Source: Nicoletella semolina (GTDB taxonomy: Bacteria; Pseudomonadota; Gammaproteobacteria; Enterobacterales; Pasteurellaceae). Taken from it: DNA of 64,000 nt. This document shows positions 50,506-60,361 of the stretch, in pieces. A program made the position numbers and the translations under genes. The DNA lies in NCBI RefSeq assembly GCF_004345745.1, contig NZ_SLXJ01000009.1, positions 1 through 64,000 of the forward strand, in the 5' to 3' direction. The number at the start of each line of letters is the position of its first letter. Positions within the stretch are counted from its first letter, which is position 1. The notes under the pieces are model-generated. The model made no database searches. It saw only the letters and a list, made by a program, of their open reading frames with translations, and had not been told where the DNA came from.

Positions 50506-51090
50506 CTATCTCTCTGCCAATAACCATTCGATAGATTGTTTTAATAGCTGAGTGCCTTTAACAGTTAGAATGGATTCAGGGTGAAATTGGAAGCCGCAGA
50601 TAGGCAATGTGTTATGGCGAATAGCCATCACGATATTGCCAAATGTGGCGTTTACTGTTAATTCTGTGGGGAGTTCATCGCCCATTAGTGAATGATAACG
50701 AGCAACTGGCATTGGATTATTGAGACCTGCAAACATTGCTTGGTTGTCGTGTTCAATCTTAGAGACTTTTCCGTGCAAAACGGTGCCTGTATGTACTACC
50801 TTCCCACCAAGTGCCTCAATAATGGCTTGGTGTCCTAAGCAAATACCGATGATTGGTACATTTTCTTTTAATTTTTTGATGATTTCTAGCATATTTCCCG
50901 CTTCTTGAGGAGTACCTGGTCCTGGTGAGAGTGCTACTAGACTATCTGGTGTGGAAAGTGCTTTTTCACAGAAACTTTCAAGAGGGTAGTCGTTGCGAAA
51001 GACGGTAACGGTATGCCCCAATTGGCGAAATTGATCCACAAGGTTGTAGGTAAATGAGTCGAAATTATCGATAAATAGAATGTGAGCCAT
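50506..51090 (-). CDS. trpG: Anthranilate synthase component II (glutamine amidotransferase)
   Basis: This 194-residue class I glutamine amidotransferase supplies ammonia to TrpE. The nucleophile Cys is in GICLGHQAI near residue 84, LSPGPGTPQEAG near 60 is the oxyanion region, and the catalytic His and Glu lie in FQFHPES near 165. Of two adjacent ATG codons, 51090 has the better five-base spacing from AAGGAG. It follows trpE by 74 bp with a USS core between. TrpG could also serve PabB, but the operator upstream favours tryptophan synthesis. Confidence 0.92.
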   Translation of the reverse strand: MAHILFIDNFDSFTYNLVDQFRQLGHTVTVFRNDYPLESFCEKALSTPDSLVALSPGPGTPQEAGNMLEIIKKLKENVPIIGICLGHQAIIEALGGKVVHTGTVLHGKVSKIEHDNQAMFAGLNNPMPVARYHSLMGDELPTELTVNATFGNIVMAIRHNTLPICGFQFHPESILTVKGTQLLKQSIEWLLAER

Positions 51091-51164
51091 CATTACTCCT
51101 TAAGTGTTGCCGCATTTAATGGTAAGTGCATCTATACAAGCGGTCATTTTTTGTTTGATTTTTG

Positions 51165-52712
51165 TTATTTGCCGTTTACTTGCCCAATTGCTTTTAATAC
51201 AGCTCTTGCTTTGTGGCGAGTTTCATCTGCCTCAAGTTGTGGATCAGAATCAAGTACTTCGCCACAACCTGCTTGGACGTATGCAAGACCATTTTGGACG
51301 AATGCAGATCGAATAACGATACAGGTATCCAAATTGCCATCTGAAGTTAAGTAACCGACTGCACCACCATAGCTATGGCGTTTTTGCTTCTCAAATTGAT
51401 AAATGAGTTGCATCGCTTTAATTTTTGGTGCGCCTGTGAGCGTTCCCATATTCATACAGGCTTGGTAAGCGTGCAAGGCATCAAATTCTGGACGCAGTGT
51501 ACCAATAACACGAGAAACAAGGTGCATAATATGCGAGTAGCGGTCAATTTGCATTAAATCTGCTACCTTACGAGAACCAGATACACATACACGAGCTACG
51601 TCATTGCGGGCGAGATCCACTAACATTAAATGCTCTGCAAGTTCTTTTTGATCCAAACGCAGTTCTAGCTCCAAACGGGTGTCTAATTCGGGATCAATAT
51701 TACCTTGCGAATCAAATCCACGAGGACGAGAGCCTGCAATGGGGTAGATTTCTAATTGGCGATTATACTCAGAATATTTTAATGCACTTTCAGGCGAGGC
51801 TCCGAATAGGGTAAAGTCGTTACCTTGCATAAAAAACATATAAGGGCTTGGGTTATTGATTTTTAACTGACGATAAGCTGCTAAACGATTTGGGCAAGGT
51901 ATACGAAAACGGCGAGATGGCACAATTTGGAAAACATCGCCAATATGGATATGGTGTTTGAGTTGATTAACGATGTCTTTAAAATCGTGATCGCTAATTT
52001 CTGCAATGGCCTCACTTTCTGCCTTTTCTAAGTTGAGGTTAAATGTCATTTGTTGGTAATTTGCTAATTTTTTAGCGAAATCGACCGCTTGTTGATTTAA
52101 TTGTGCCTGTTGATTTGAATTAAAGCAGAAAGTGTGTAAGGTCGCAGTTTGATTGACGTGATCGACAAAAACGAGCTGTTCTGCTAAATAGAAGCTGTAA
52201 TCATAACAATGCAAACCGTCATCATTAAATTCAATATTCTCCATTGGGATAAAATTTGCCACCAAATCGTAACTGAATAATCCGCCTAAATAGACAGGTT
52301 TTTCTTGCTGGGAAAATAACTGACGGACACAACGTAAACCATCAAAGATAGTCGTCGTTTTCAACTTGCAATCTTCATCTATATTGGCAGGTACATCAGG
52401 AAAAATCGCTTCCAAGCGGTTAGTTTCTGGTAAATTTTTGCAAATTGGTGCAGGATTAAGTTGTTGTAATGCGGCTTCAATCAGAGGGAGAACAGGCAGT
52501 CCATTTTCCGTTAAAGCCTCAAATGTAACGTGATTTTCATCGCAGAAAATATGTACGGCAGAGCGTGCAAAGAGTAAACTTTTAGTGCTGTTTTTACTTT
52601 GGATTTCGGCGGAATCAAGCAATAAAGTGTATGGCTCTTCACCACAGAGGTGGTAAAACATTGCAGTAGTATCTGCATAATAAGGAAGCTGCGTCTGCTG
52701 AATATGTAACAT
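51165..52712 (-). CDS. trpE: Anthranilate synthase component I
   Basis: This 515-residue chorismate-using enzyme makes anthranilate with TrpG. The N-terminal tryptophan-binding signature LLLDSAEI lies near residue 35. The catalytic C-terminal domain shows QIVPSRRFRIPCP, ASPESALKY, IAGSRPRGFD, VDLARNDVARV, FDALHAYQACMNMGTLTGAPK and YGGAVGYL. The length matches E. coli TrpE (520) and excludes PabB (about 450). Start ATG 52712 is chosen over a codon 15 bp upstream. A TrpR operator lies 24 bp upstream. Confidence 0.96.
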   Translation of the reverse strand: MLHIQQTQLPYYADTTAMFYHLCGEEPYTLLLDSAEIQSKNSTKSLLFARSAVHIFCDENHVTFEALTENGLPVLPLIEAALQQLNPAPICKNLPETNRLEAIFPDVPANIDEDCKLKTTTIFDGLRCVRQLFSQQEKPVYLGGLFSYDLVANFIPMENIEFNDDGLHCYDYSFYLAEQLVFVDHVNQTATLHTFCFNSNQQAQLNQQAVDFAKKLANYQQMTFNLNLEKAESEAIAEISDHDFKDIVNQLKHHIHIGDVFQIVPSRRFRIPCPNRLAAYRQLKINNPSPYMFFMQGNDFTLFGASPESALKYSEYNRQLEIYPIAGSRPRGFDSQGNIDPELDTRLELELRLDQKELAEHLMLVDLARNDVARVCVSGSRKVADLMQIDRYSHIMHLVSRVIGTLRPEFDALHAYQACMNMGTLTGAPKIKAMQLIYQFEKQKRHSYGGAVGYLTSDGNLDTCIVIRSAFVQNGLAYVQAGCGEVLDSDPQLEADETRHKARAVLKAIGQVNGK

Positions 52713-52735
52713 TATATTATCCCCCAATTGAATTT

Positions 52736-52757
52736 TTGTACTATTAAACTAGTACAA
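52736..52757. promoter_or_regulatory. TrpR operator
   Basis: TTGTACTA and TAGTACAA are perfect 8-bp inverted arms around TTAAAC. The inner 18 bases differ from the E. coli operator GTACTAGTTAACTAGTAC at two central positions. It covers the predicted -10 of the trpE promoter, so repressor binding would exclude RNA polymerase. Confidence 0.9.
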
Positions 52758-52771
52758 GTATGTATAGTCAA
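52743..52771 (-). promoter_or_regulatory. trpE promoter
   Basis: On the minus strand TTGACT (-35) and TTTAAT (-10) are 17 bp apart. Transcription would start about 25 bases before the trpE ATG, leaving no room for a leader peptide or attenuator. Confidence 0.82.
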
Positions 52772-52869
52772 GTGGTTTTTACATTTTATGCCGTTTAAAT
52801 GATTTCCTACTCCAAAATCATCATTGTCGCCAACAACGTAAAACGCTAAATTTGTGCTATACTTCTTAG

Positions 52870-54225
<1,356 letters not shown>

Positions 54226-54361
54226 TTTTATTATTCGACTTCCTTCTGTCTATCTTTGCAAGCACGGCAAGCGATCAAAAGCAGGCAGAGAAATGGTTAA
54301 CTATTTTTCCATCAAAAAGTTGAAAAAGAAAATTTTCTCCTTATAATGCTTACTCTTTGGT

Positions 54362-54383
54362 GTTAAGTTTTACTTAACTTTTT
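54362..54383 (+). terminator. Weak hairpin with T tract after serS
   Basis: GTTAAG and CTTAAC (six-base pairs, five-base loop) are followed by TTTTT. It is AT-rich and weak and may end serS or form part of the rpmE leader. Confidence 0.45.
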
Positions 54384-54390
54384 ATTATTA

Positions 54391-54454
54391 CATATGGTAT
54401 CAAGCAGCGGGCTTCCAAGCTTGATGGCGATATGGCTTCTTTAGAGGTTTTCCA
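54391..54454 (+). ncRNA. Candidate L31-binding leader of rpmE
   Basis: Upstream of rpmE, ATCAAGC (54399-54405) pairs with GCTTGAT (54419-54425), flanked by repeated ATATGG (54392-54397 and 54430-54435). Gammaproteobacterial rpmE leaders are known to bind L31 for autoregulation. The match is by position and hairpin only. Confidence 0.4.
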
Positions 54455-54667
54455 ATGAAACAAGGTATTCACCCTAACTATGTAGAAATTACTGCAACCT
54501 GCTCTTGTGGTAATGTTGTAAAAACACGTTCAACCGTAGGTAAAGATTTAAGCCTAGATGTGTGCGGTAACTGCCACCCATTCTATACAGGCAAGCAACG
54601 TGTTGTTGATACAGGCGGTCGTGTAGAACGCTTCAATAAACGCTTCAGCATTCCAGCGACGAAATAA
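54455..54667 (+). CDS. rpmE: 50S ribosomal protein L31 (zinc form)
   Basis: This 70-residue L31 starts [20 protein letters not shown] and keeps all zinc ligands (CSC near residue 16-18 and CGNC near 37-40), so it is the Cys-containing, zinc-replete form and not the zinc-free paralogue. The length equals E. coli L31. A strong terminator follows 16 bp later. Confidence 0.98.
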   Translation: MKQGIHPNYVEITATCSCGNVVKTRSTVGKDLSLDVCGNCHPFYTGKQRVVDTGGRVERFNKRFSIPATK

Positions 54668-54683
54668 TATCGGAAATTACATT

Positions 54684-54717
54684 GCCCTTTCTTTGATAAA
54701 GAAAGGGCGGTTGTTTT
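54684..54717 (+). terminator. Rho-independent terminator of rpmE
   Basis: GCCCTTTCTTT and AAAGAAAGGGC form a perfect 11-bp stem with a GAT loop, followed by GGTTGTTTTT. The next gene starts only 14 bp later, so its transcription needs read-through or an upstream promoter. Confidence 0.92.
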
Positions 54718-54731
54718 TCAGTAGGTTTATT

Positions 54732-55925
54732 ATGAAAGTGCTTTTTTTGCATAAGTCTCTAATAATGGGTGGCGTGGAGCGTATTCTAGTAAATTATTTA
54801 AACCTATTAAAAGACGAGTCTCACCTGGAGATCCACTTACTCCTAGATAATAAACCTCAAGACGACATTTTTAGTTCCCATATTCCACATAATATCAAGA
54901 CAACCTATTTTTTCGATAATGCTTACTTAACTTATCGTAATAAATTATACATAGAAAGAAAACTCTCTATCCAAAAGAGGTTGAAATATAAGTGGTTGAA
55001 CTTTAAAGAGAAAAGATATAGAAGAAAACAATTATTAAGCATTATTTCTAAAAATAATTACGATATTGTGATTAACTTTAGTGAACATTTTCATCGTTTT
55101 CTAGATTTTAATAAGATAGATTGTCCAATAGTACGTTGGCAGCATGGGGCATTATCTATAGATGATAAAATTAAATTCCAAACACAGATTCATTCCTTAA
55201 ATAAATACGACTATATTGTTGCTATATGCCAAGAAATGGCGGAACAGATATTAGAAAATAATGAAATATCCAAAGAGAAAGTAAAATTAATCTATAATCC
55301 AATCAATTATAAAAATTTATATGCACTTGCAGAAAACCATTCTATTACTGATTCTCATCTCATAGAACAAGCCTCAAATAACGAGCCATTTTTACTGCAA
55401 GTATCAAGACTAGACCCAAGAAAACGCCACGAATGGTTAATTCAAGCTTACGCTAAATTAGTAAAGAAAGGTATTAAAGAGAAACTTTATATTATTGGTG
55501 GAGGCGAAATATATAAAGAGTTATATGATCTTATAAAATCACTTAATTTAGAAGAATATTGTTTTTTATTAGGTCAATTAAATAATCCTTACCCTTATAT
55601 GAAGAATGCTAAACTATTTTTACACACTTCAGAAACAGAAGGTTTTTGTACAGTGTTAGTTGAAAGTTTAGCATTTAATGTTCCTGTTGTGGCAATGAAT
55701 TGCCCAACAGGCACAAAAGAGATTCTTAACAATGGAAAATGTGGTGCACTTACCCCATTGGGTGATATAGATAAATTCGTTGAAGAAATTTACCATCTAC
55801 TGACTTCAGAGAATCGGCTAAATGATTGTAGACAGGAGATAATTAAACATATCTCTAGTTTTGGTGAAGATAAAATCAAATATGATTTTTTAACATTATT
55901 AGATAGTATTCATAACCAGTCTTAA
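54732..55925 (+). CDS. GT4-family glycosyltransferase
   Basis: This 397-residue GT-B fold enzyme starts MKVLFLHKSLIMGGVERILVNYL, whose Gly-rich loop is typical of GT4. The C-terminal half holds LLQVSRLDPRKRHEWLIQAYAKL and the EX7E region SETEGFCTVLVESLAFNVPVV, which binds the sugar nucleotide. The frame opens 39 bp upstream inside the rpmE terminator, so ATG 54732 is the start. The gene is AT-rich, with abundant AAA and ATA codons unlike its neighbours. It probably adds a hexose to lipooligosaccharide; donor and acceptor are unknown. Confidence 0.85.
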   Translation: MKVLFLHKSLIMGGVERILVNYLNLLKDESHLEIHLLLDNKPQDDIFSSHIPHNIKTTYFFDNAYLTYRNKLYIERKLSIQKRLKYKWLNFKEKRYRRKQLLSIISKNNYDIVINFSEHFHRFLDFNKIDCPIVRWQHGALSIDDKIKFQTQIHSLNKYDYIVAICQEMAEQILENNEISKEKVKLIYNPINYKNLYALAENHSITDSHLIEQASNNEPFLLQVSRLDPRKRHEWLIQAYAKLVKKGIKEKLYIIGGGEIYKELYDLIKSLNLEEYCFLLGQLNNPYPYMKNAKLFLHTSETEGFCTVLVESLAFNVPVVAMNCPTGTKEILNNGKCGALTPLGDIDKFVEEIYHLLTSENRLNDCRQEIIKHISSFGEDKIKYDFLTLLDSIHNQS

Positions 55926-55940
55926 TATAGGTCTTTTATT

Positions 55941-56606
55941 ATGCCCCCTATTTTTATCATCAGCCTAAAAAACTCTCCTCGTAGAGAAGTCATTGCTCAA
56001 CGTTTATCTGCTTTAGGTCTTCAGTTTGAATTTTTTGATGCGGTTTACGGTAAAACATTACCACACGAAGAATTAGCAAAAGTGGATTATGAATTTTATC
56101 CTAAAAATTACAATGCTCAAAAAACGCTAACTTTGGGTGAAATTGGCTGTGCGATGAGCCATATTAAACTATATGAACATTTGGTAAAAAATAATATAGA
56201 GCAAGCGATTATTTTAGAAGATGATGCGATTGTCTCTCTGTATTTTGCAGATATATTTAATGATGCACTTCGCAAAATATCCCCGAATTTTGATATTTTA
56301 TTTTTAGATCATGGCAAAGCTAAAATCTATCCATTCCCTAAAAATTTAGTGGAAAGATATAGATTGGCAAAATACATCAGACCATCAAAATACTCTAAGC
56401 GAACCATTATTAGAACCACAGGCTATTTACTAACTTTAAATGGTGCAAAAAAATTATTGAAGCAGGCTTATCCAATCAGAATGCCTGCTGATTTCTTAAC
56501 TGGTTTATTGCAATTAAATCAATTAAATGCGTATGGTATTGAGCCTTCTTGTATTTTTGGTGGAGCGGTTTCTGAAATAGATCAACAAGAAGATAGGTAT
56601 AAATAA
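55941..56606 (+). CDS. GT25-family lipooligosaccharide glycosyltransferase
   Basis: This 221-residue enzyme of the Lex1/LpsA/LgtB group typically adds galactose or glucose to the outer core. It starts MPPIFIISLKNSPRREVIAQRLSALG, has LTLGEIGCAMSHIKLYEHLV near residue 65 and the donor-binding DXD-like ILEDDA near 92. RTTGYLLTLNGAKKLL near 150 is also a family block. It lies 15 bp after the GT4 gene and 2 bp before the GT9 gene, in one operon. Confidence 0.87.
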   Translation: MPPIFIISLKNSPRREVIAQRLSALGLQFEFFDAVYGKTLPHEELAKVDYEFYPKNYNAQKTLTLGEIGCAMSHIKLYEHLVKNNIEQAIILEDDAIVSLYFADIFNDALRKISPNFDILFLDHGKAKIYPFPKNLVERYRLAKYIRPSKYSKRTIIRTTGYLLTLNGAKKLLKQAYPIRMPADFLTGLLQLNQLNAYGIEPSCIFGGAVSEIDQQEDRYK

Positions 56607-56608
56607 GA

Positions 56609-57640
56609 ATGAGTATAAAAGCAATATTGCGAAATATACGCATTATTATGGGTAAATTTTTTATTGATAAGTGGTCAATTTCGCAGCCTATTCAGCAACC
56701 AATTAGAAAAATCTTATTTATGCGACAAGACGGCAAAATCGGTGATTATATTGTCAGTTCTTTTGTCTTCAGGGAAATTAAAAAACATTCACCTGATACG
56801 CATATAGGCGTGATATGTTCCTATAATAATGCCTATATGTTCGAAAAAAATCCCCATATTGACCAGCTCTACTTAGTTAAAACGAAAAGTATTATTGATT
56901 ATATTCGTTGTGGTAGATCGTTGGCGAAAGAAGAATATGATGTTGTACTTGATCCGACTATACAGTTACGCAATAGGGATTTGCTACTGCTGCGTTTGAT
57001 TTGTGCCATATATTATGTTGGAGTAAGAAAGCAAAATTATCAATTATTTAACTTTAATATAACAAACAGCCAGCAGCATTTCTCTTTAATTTATAAAGAT
57101 ATGTTAGCATTATTAGATATTAAGCCTATTTCATTAGAATATGACATACCTTGTGCCAAGCAAGAAAAAGAAGAGGTAAAACAATTCTTAGCTGAAAAGA
57201 ATTTAACGGATTATATTTCAATCAATTTCTTTGGTGCTGGAAATACAAGGCGATTAGATAAAGATAAAATGCAAGAATTACTAAATACTTTAACAAAATC
57301 CACAAAACGTCCTATCGTATTACTGGCTATACCATCAGAAATAGAAATATTAAAAGCATTATCAAAACAGTACAATCATATCTTTGTATATGAAAAAACC
57401 AAAAATATTTTCCACACCATTGAGCTTATTCGACATGCTAGCTTATTAATTTCTCCAGATACCTCAACTGTACATATTGCGGCTGGATTGCAGAAAAAAA
57501 TAATCTGTTTTTATAGTGCTGATGAAGATAATTTTACACATTGGCACCCTAATAATAAAAATAAAACTGTTATATTAAGATTTAATAAAAATATTAATGA
57601 AATTGATTTTACTACACTCGATCCTAAGTGGCTAAATTAG
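56609..57640 (+). CDS. GT9-family heptosyltransferase-like protein
   Basis: This 343-residue ADP-heptose:LOS heptosyltransferase-family protein has the N-terminal acceptor segment ILFMRQDGKIGDYIVSSFVFREIKK and the C-terminal GT9 signature SPDTSTVHIAAGL near residue 290, where the nucleotide sugar binds. It is very AT-rich. hldE, which makes the ADP-heptose precursor, lies 5 kb away. Its stop codon directly abuts the ilvY ATG. Whether it transfers heptose or another sugar cannot be read from sequence. Confidence 0.83.
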   Translation: MSIKAILRNIRIIMGKFFIDKWSISQPIQQPIRKILFMRQDGKIGDYIVSSFVFREIKKHSPDTHIGVICSYNNAYMFEKNPHIDQLYLVKTKSIIDYIRCGRSLAKEEYDVVLDPTIQLRNRDLLLLRLICAIYYVGVRKQNYQLFNFNITNSQQHFSLIYKDMLALLDIKPISLEYDIPCAKQEKEEVKQFLAEKNLTDYISINFFGAGNTRRLDKDKMQELLNTLTKSTKRPIVLLAIPSEIEILKALSKQYNHIFVYEKTKNIFHTIELIRHASLLISPDTSTVHIAAGLQKKIICFYSADEDNFTHWHPNNKNKTVILRFNKNINEIDFTTLDPKWLN

Positions 57641-58528
57641 ATGGAATTCCAAAGTCTTAAGCTATTTCTAGATATTGCACGATCTCAGAGCTTTATTCGT
57701 AGTGCAGAAAAAAACCATATGAGTGCATCTACATTATCTCGCCATATTCAGCGGCTTGAGCAAGAACTTGGACAACCACTGCTAATTCGAGATAATCGCC
57801 ACGTTTTACTAACTGAAGCGGGCAAGCTCTTTTTATATTTCGCTGAACAAGGTTGGGCAAATTGGCAACAATTGAAACAGAAATTAAATCCTCAAATTTC
57901 GACACTTGAAGGTGAACTGAAACTTTTCTGTTCTGTTACTGCCTCTTACAGCCATTTGCCCCAGATCTTGGCAAAATTTCGTCAAGTCTACCCCAAAGTG
58001 GAAATTAAATTAATTACAGGTGATCCCGCTAAATCGTTAAATTCGATCCAATTGTTACAAGCCGATCTTTCTTTGGCTGGTAAGCCTCAAGCATTACCTA
58101 ATAGCATCGCATTTCACTCTATTGATGAGATTACACTGTCGTTAGTTGTGCCTCGGATTGCCTGTTTAGCCACCCAACTCTTACAAGAAGATTACATTGA
58201 TTGGCAAAATATTCCCTTTATTTTGCCTGCTGATGGTCCAGCTCGTCAGCGTATAGAACATTGGTTTAAATTACAAAAAATTAAACAGCCCAAAATTTAT
58301 GCGGTAGTAGAGGGGCACGAAGCTATTGTGCCAATGGTTGCTGTCGGCTGTGGCGTAGCATTGCTTCCTGATGTGGTTGTTCAACATAGCCCTGTAAATA
58401 ATCAAGTCTCTTATTTTACTTTAACATAACCTATAGAAGCCTTTGAACTTGGTATTTGTGTACAGAAACGTCGCCTACAAGAACCAATTATTCAGGCATT
58501 TTGGCAGGTTTTATCTGATCTAGATTAA
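57641..58528 (+). pseudogene. ilvY: LysR-type regulator IlvY interrupted by a stop codon
   Basis: The first 262 codons encode a LysR regulator with the helix-turn-helix near residues 18-37 (FIRSAEKNHMSASTLSRHIQ) and the IlvY-like LFCSVTASYSHLPQIL, LITGDPAKSL and VVEGHEAIVPMVAVGCGVALLPDVVV. Codon 263 is TAA (58427-58429). Reading on in the same frame gives 32 more codons, PIEAFELGICVQKRRLQEP and then IIQAFWQVL, which match the known IlvY C-terminus. The restored length of 295 agrees with E. coli IlvY (297). The lost part closes the effector domain, so function is doubtful. ilvC, its usual divergent target, is not adjacent. Confidence 0.85.
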
Positions 58529-58636
58529 AATATTTTACGGCGTATTTTGATAATATAGCCTTTGCCGTAACTTGTTCCACTTTAAATTATCCATATCACT
58601 TTGTATGAAATGTTCCATTTTAGAAGGAGAAAACCA

Positions 58637-59263
58637 ATGAAAATTGTTGAAGTTAAACACCCTCTTATCAAACATAAAATAGGGCTAATGCGAGCCTTTG
58701 ATGTCAATACTAAAGACTTCCGAGAGCTGGCAACTGAAGTGGGAAGTTTACTTACTTATGAGGCCACTGCTGATTTAGAAACGGAAAAAGTGATCATTAA
58801 TGGCTGGAACGGTGAGGTTGAAATTGAGCGAATTAAAGGCAAAAAAGTAACGGTTGTGCCTATTTTACGAGCTGGATTAGGTATGATGGACGGTGTATTA
58901 GAACATATTCCAAGTGCAAGAATCAGTGTAGTGGGTATTTACCGTAATGAAGAAACGCTTGAACCCGTGCCTTATTTTACAAAGCTCGCTAATGATGTGG
59001 AAGAACGCCTTGCGATTATTGTCGATCCTATGTTGGCAACAGGTGGCTCAATGATAGCAACGATTGATTTACTGAAAAAAGCAGGCTGTAAGCAAATTAA
59101 GGTTTTAGTTTTAGTCGCTGCCCCAGAAGGAATAAAAGCACTAGAAGCCGCTCACCCTGATATTGAACTTTATACTGCTGCAATCGATAGTCATTTAAAT
59201 GAAAATGGATATATTATCCCAGGGTTGGGCGATGCTGGCGATAAAATTTTTGGCACGAAATAA
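58637..59263 (+). CDS. upp: Uracil phosphoribosyltransferase
   Basis: This 208-residue enzyme converts uracil and PRPP to UMP in pyrimidine salvage. It starts [38 protein letters not shown] lies near residue 75, the PRPP loop [10 protein letters not shown] near 132, and [12 protein letters not shown] closes the protein. ATG 58637 follows AGAAGGAGA; an open extension of 36 bp upstream is not conserved. The length equals E. coli Upp (208). uraA lies 47 kb away. Confidence 0.97.
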   Translation: MKIVEVKHPLIKHKIGLMRAFDVNTKDFRELATEVGSLLTYEATADLETEKVIINGWNGEVEIERIKGKKVTVVPILRAGLGMMDGVLEHIPSARISVVGIYRNEETLEPVPYFTKLANDVEERLAIIVDPMLATGGSMIATIDLLKKAGCKQIKVLVLVAAPEGIKALEAAHPDIELYTAAIDSHLNENGYIIPGLGDAGDKIFGTK

Positions 59264-59345
59264 AACCAATCCGAACAAAAAGCCTCCATAAGCGGTTTGA
59301 TTTTAATAAATTTTTGCAAATCGCCATATTGAATAAACTAAAACA

Positions 59346-59371
59346 GGGCGTATGAAATACGCCCTTATTAT
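59346..59371. terminator. Terminator between upp and rsmA
   Basis: GGGCGTAT and ATACGCCC form a perfect 8-bp stem with a GAA loop, followed by TTATTATTTT. It serves the convergent genes. The stem sequence resembles the hairpin at 43424 and may derive from a REP-like family. Confidence 0.8.
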
Positions 59372-59372
59372 T

Positions 59373-60242
59373 TTACTCGACATCATCAACACTGTTTATC
59401 AACTCTTTTGGTATTTCTGGCGGATTTTCACATAACCAATTTGCCAAATGAGCGTAATCAGACAAGCTTAGGTTTTCTGCTCTAGCATTTAAATCAACAC
59501 CGAGTTTCGTGAGCTGCTCTGGAGAGAACAAGGCTGAAAGTGCATTGCGTAAGGTCTTTCTCCGTTGGTTAAATGCTTGAGTGGTTACACGATTAAGCCA
59601 GTAAATATCTTTAACAGGGTGGGGTAAGACTTGATGTGGCATTAAGCGAACCACCGCAGAGTCTACTTTTGGAGCAGGTTTAAATGCCGATGGTGGAACT
59701 TCTAAGACAGGCATTACTTGACAATAATATTGTGCCATAATCGTGAGGCGACCGTAGGCTTTACTATTGGGGGCGGCACAAAGTCGTTTTACGACCTCTT
59801 TTTGCAACATAAAATGCATATCTTGAATAATATCGTGAAATTTAAACAGATGAAACATTAATGGTGTTGAGATGTTATAGGGTAAATTGCCGAAAATTCT
59901 CGCTTTTTTTCCATCAGATAAATTAAGCTCATTGAAATAATGGTGAAAATTAAACTGAAGTGCGTCCTGTTCAATGACCGTCAGTTTATGGTTAAGGAAA
60001 GGGTGGTGGCGAAGACGCTCAGCTAAATCTCGGTCAAGTTCAACCACGGTAAGACTCTCAACGCTTTCTGCAACAGGCTCCGTTAAGGCACCAAGTCCAG
60101 GTCCAATTTCAATTAAAAGTTGATCTTTTTGTGGAGCAATGGCCGCAACGATATTATGAATAACATTTTGATCGTGGAGAAAATTTTGTCCAAAGCGTTT
60201 ACGAGCGGTATGTCCAAGATGCGTTTTTGAGTTTGAATGCAT
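59373..60242 (-). CDS. rsmA: 16S rRNA dimethyladenosine transferase RsmA (KsgA)
   Basis: This 289-residue SAM-dependent enzyme dimethylates A1518 and A1519 of 16S rRNA. The N-terminal [11 protein letters not shown], the SAM-binding [14 protein letters not shown] near residue 44, and the catalytic [12 protein letters not shown] near 118 are diagnostic. [12 protein letters not shown] closes the conserved part. The length is slightly above E. coli RsmA (273). surA lies upstream on the same strand, but pdxA, which separates them in E. coli, is missing. Confidence 0.97.
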   Translation of the reverse strand: MHSNSKTHLGHTARKRFGQNFLHDQNVIHNIVAAIAPQKDQLLIEIGPGLGALTEPVAESVESLTVVELDRDLAERLRHHPFLNHKLTVIEQDALQFNFHHYFNELNLSDGKKARIFGNLPYNISTPLMFHLFKFHDIIQDMHFMLQKEVVKRLCAAPNSKAYGRLTIMAQYYCQVMPVLEVPPSAFKPAPKVDSAVVRLMPHQVLPHPVKDIYWLNRVTTQAFNQRRKTLRNALSALFSPEQLTKLGVDLNARAENLSLSDYAHLANWLCENPPEIPKELINSVDDVE

Positions 60243-60322
60243 AATTTCCCTAGCTAAATAGTTTTTTCTGCTAAATAAGCGGTAAGTTTTCCGCTATATT
60301 TTGCAATAATAGGAACGAAAAG

Positions 60323-60344
60323 AGCCTTGCAATATTGCAAGGCT
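60323..60344 (-). terminator. Terminator of surA
   Basis: A 22-base perfect palindrome starts AGCCTTGCAAT. On the minus strand it is followed by CTTTTC, and it lies 18 bp after the surA stop. Confidence 0.75.
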
Positions 60345-60361
60345 TAAAAAATCGTAATGAA

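Noticed and set aside
51165-52712. Calling trpE/trpG pabB/pabA
   Set aside because: The protein has TrpE length and the LLLDSAEI tryptophan site, and the promoter has a TrpR operator.
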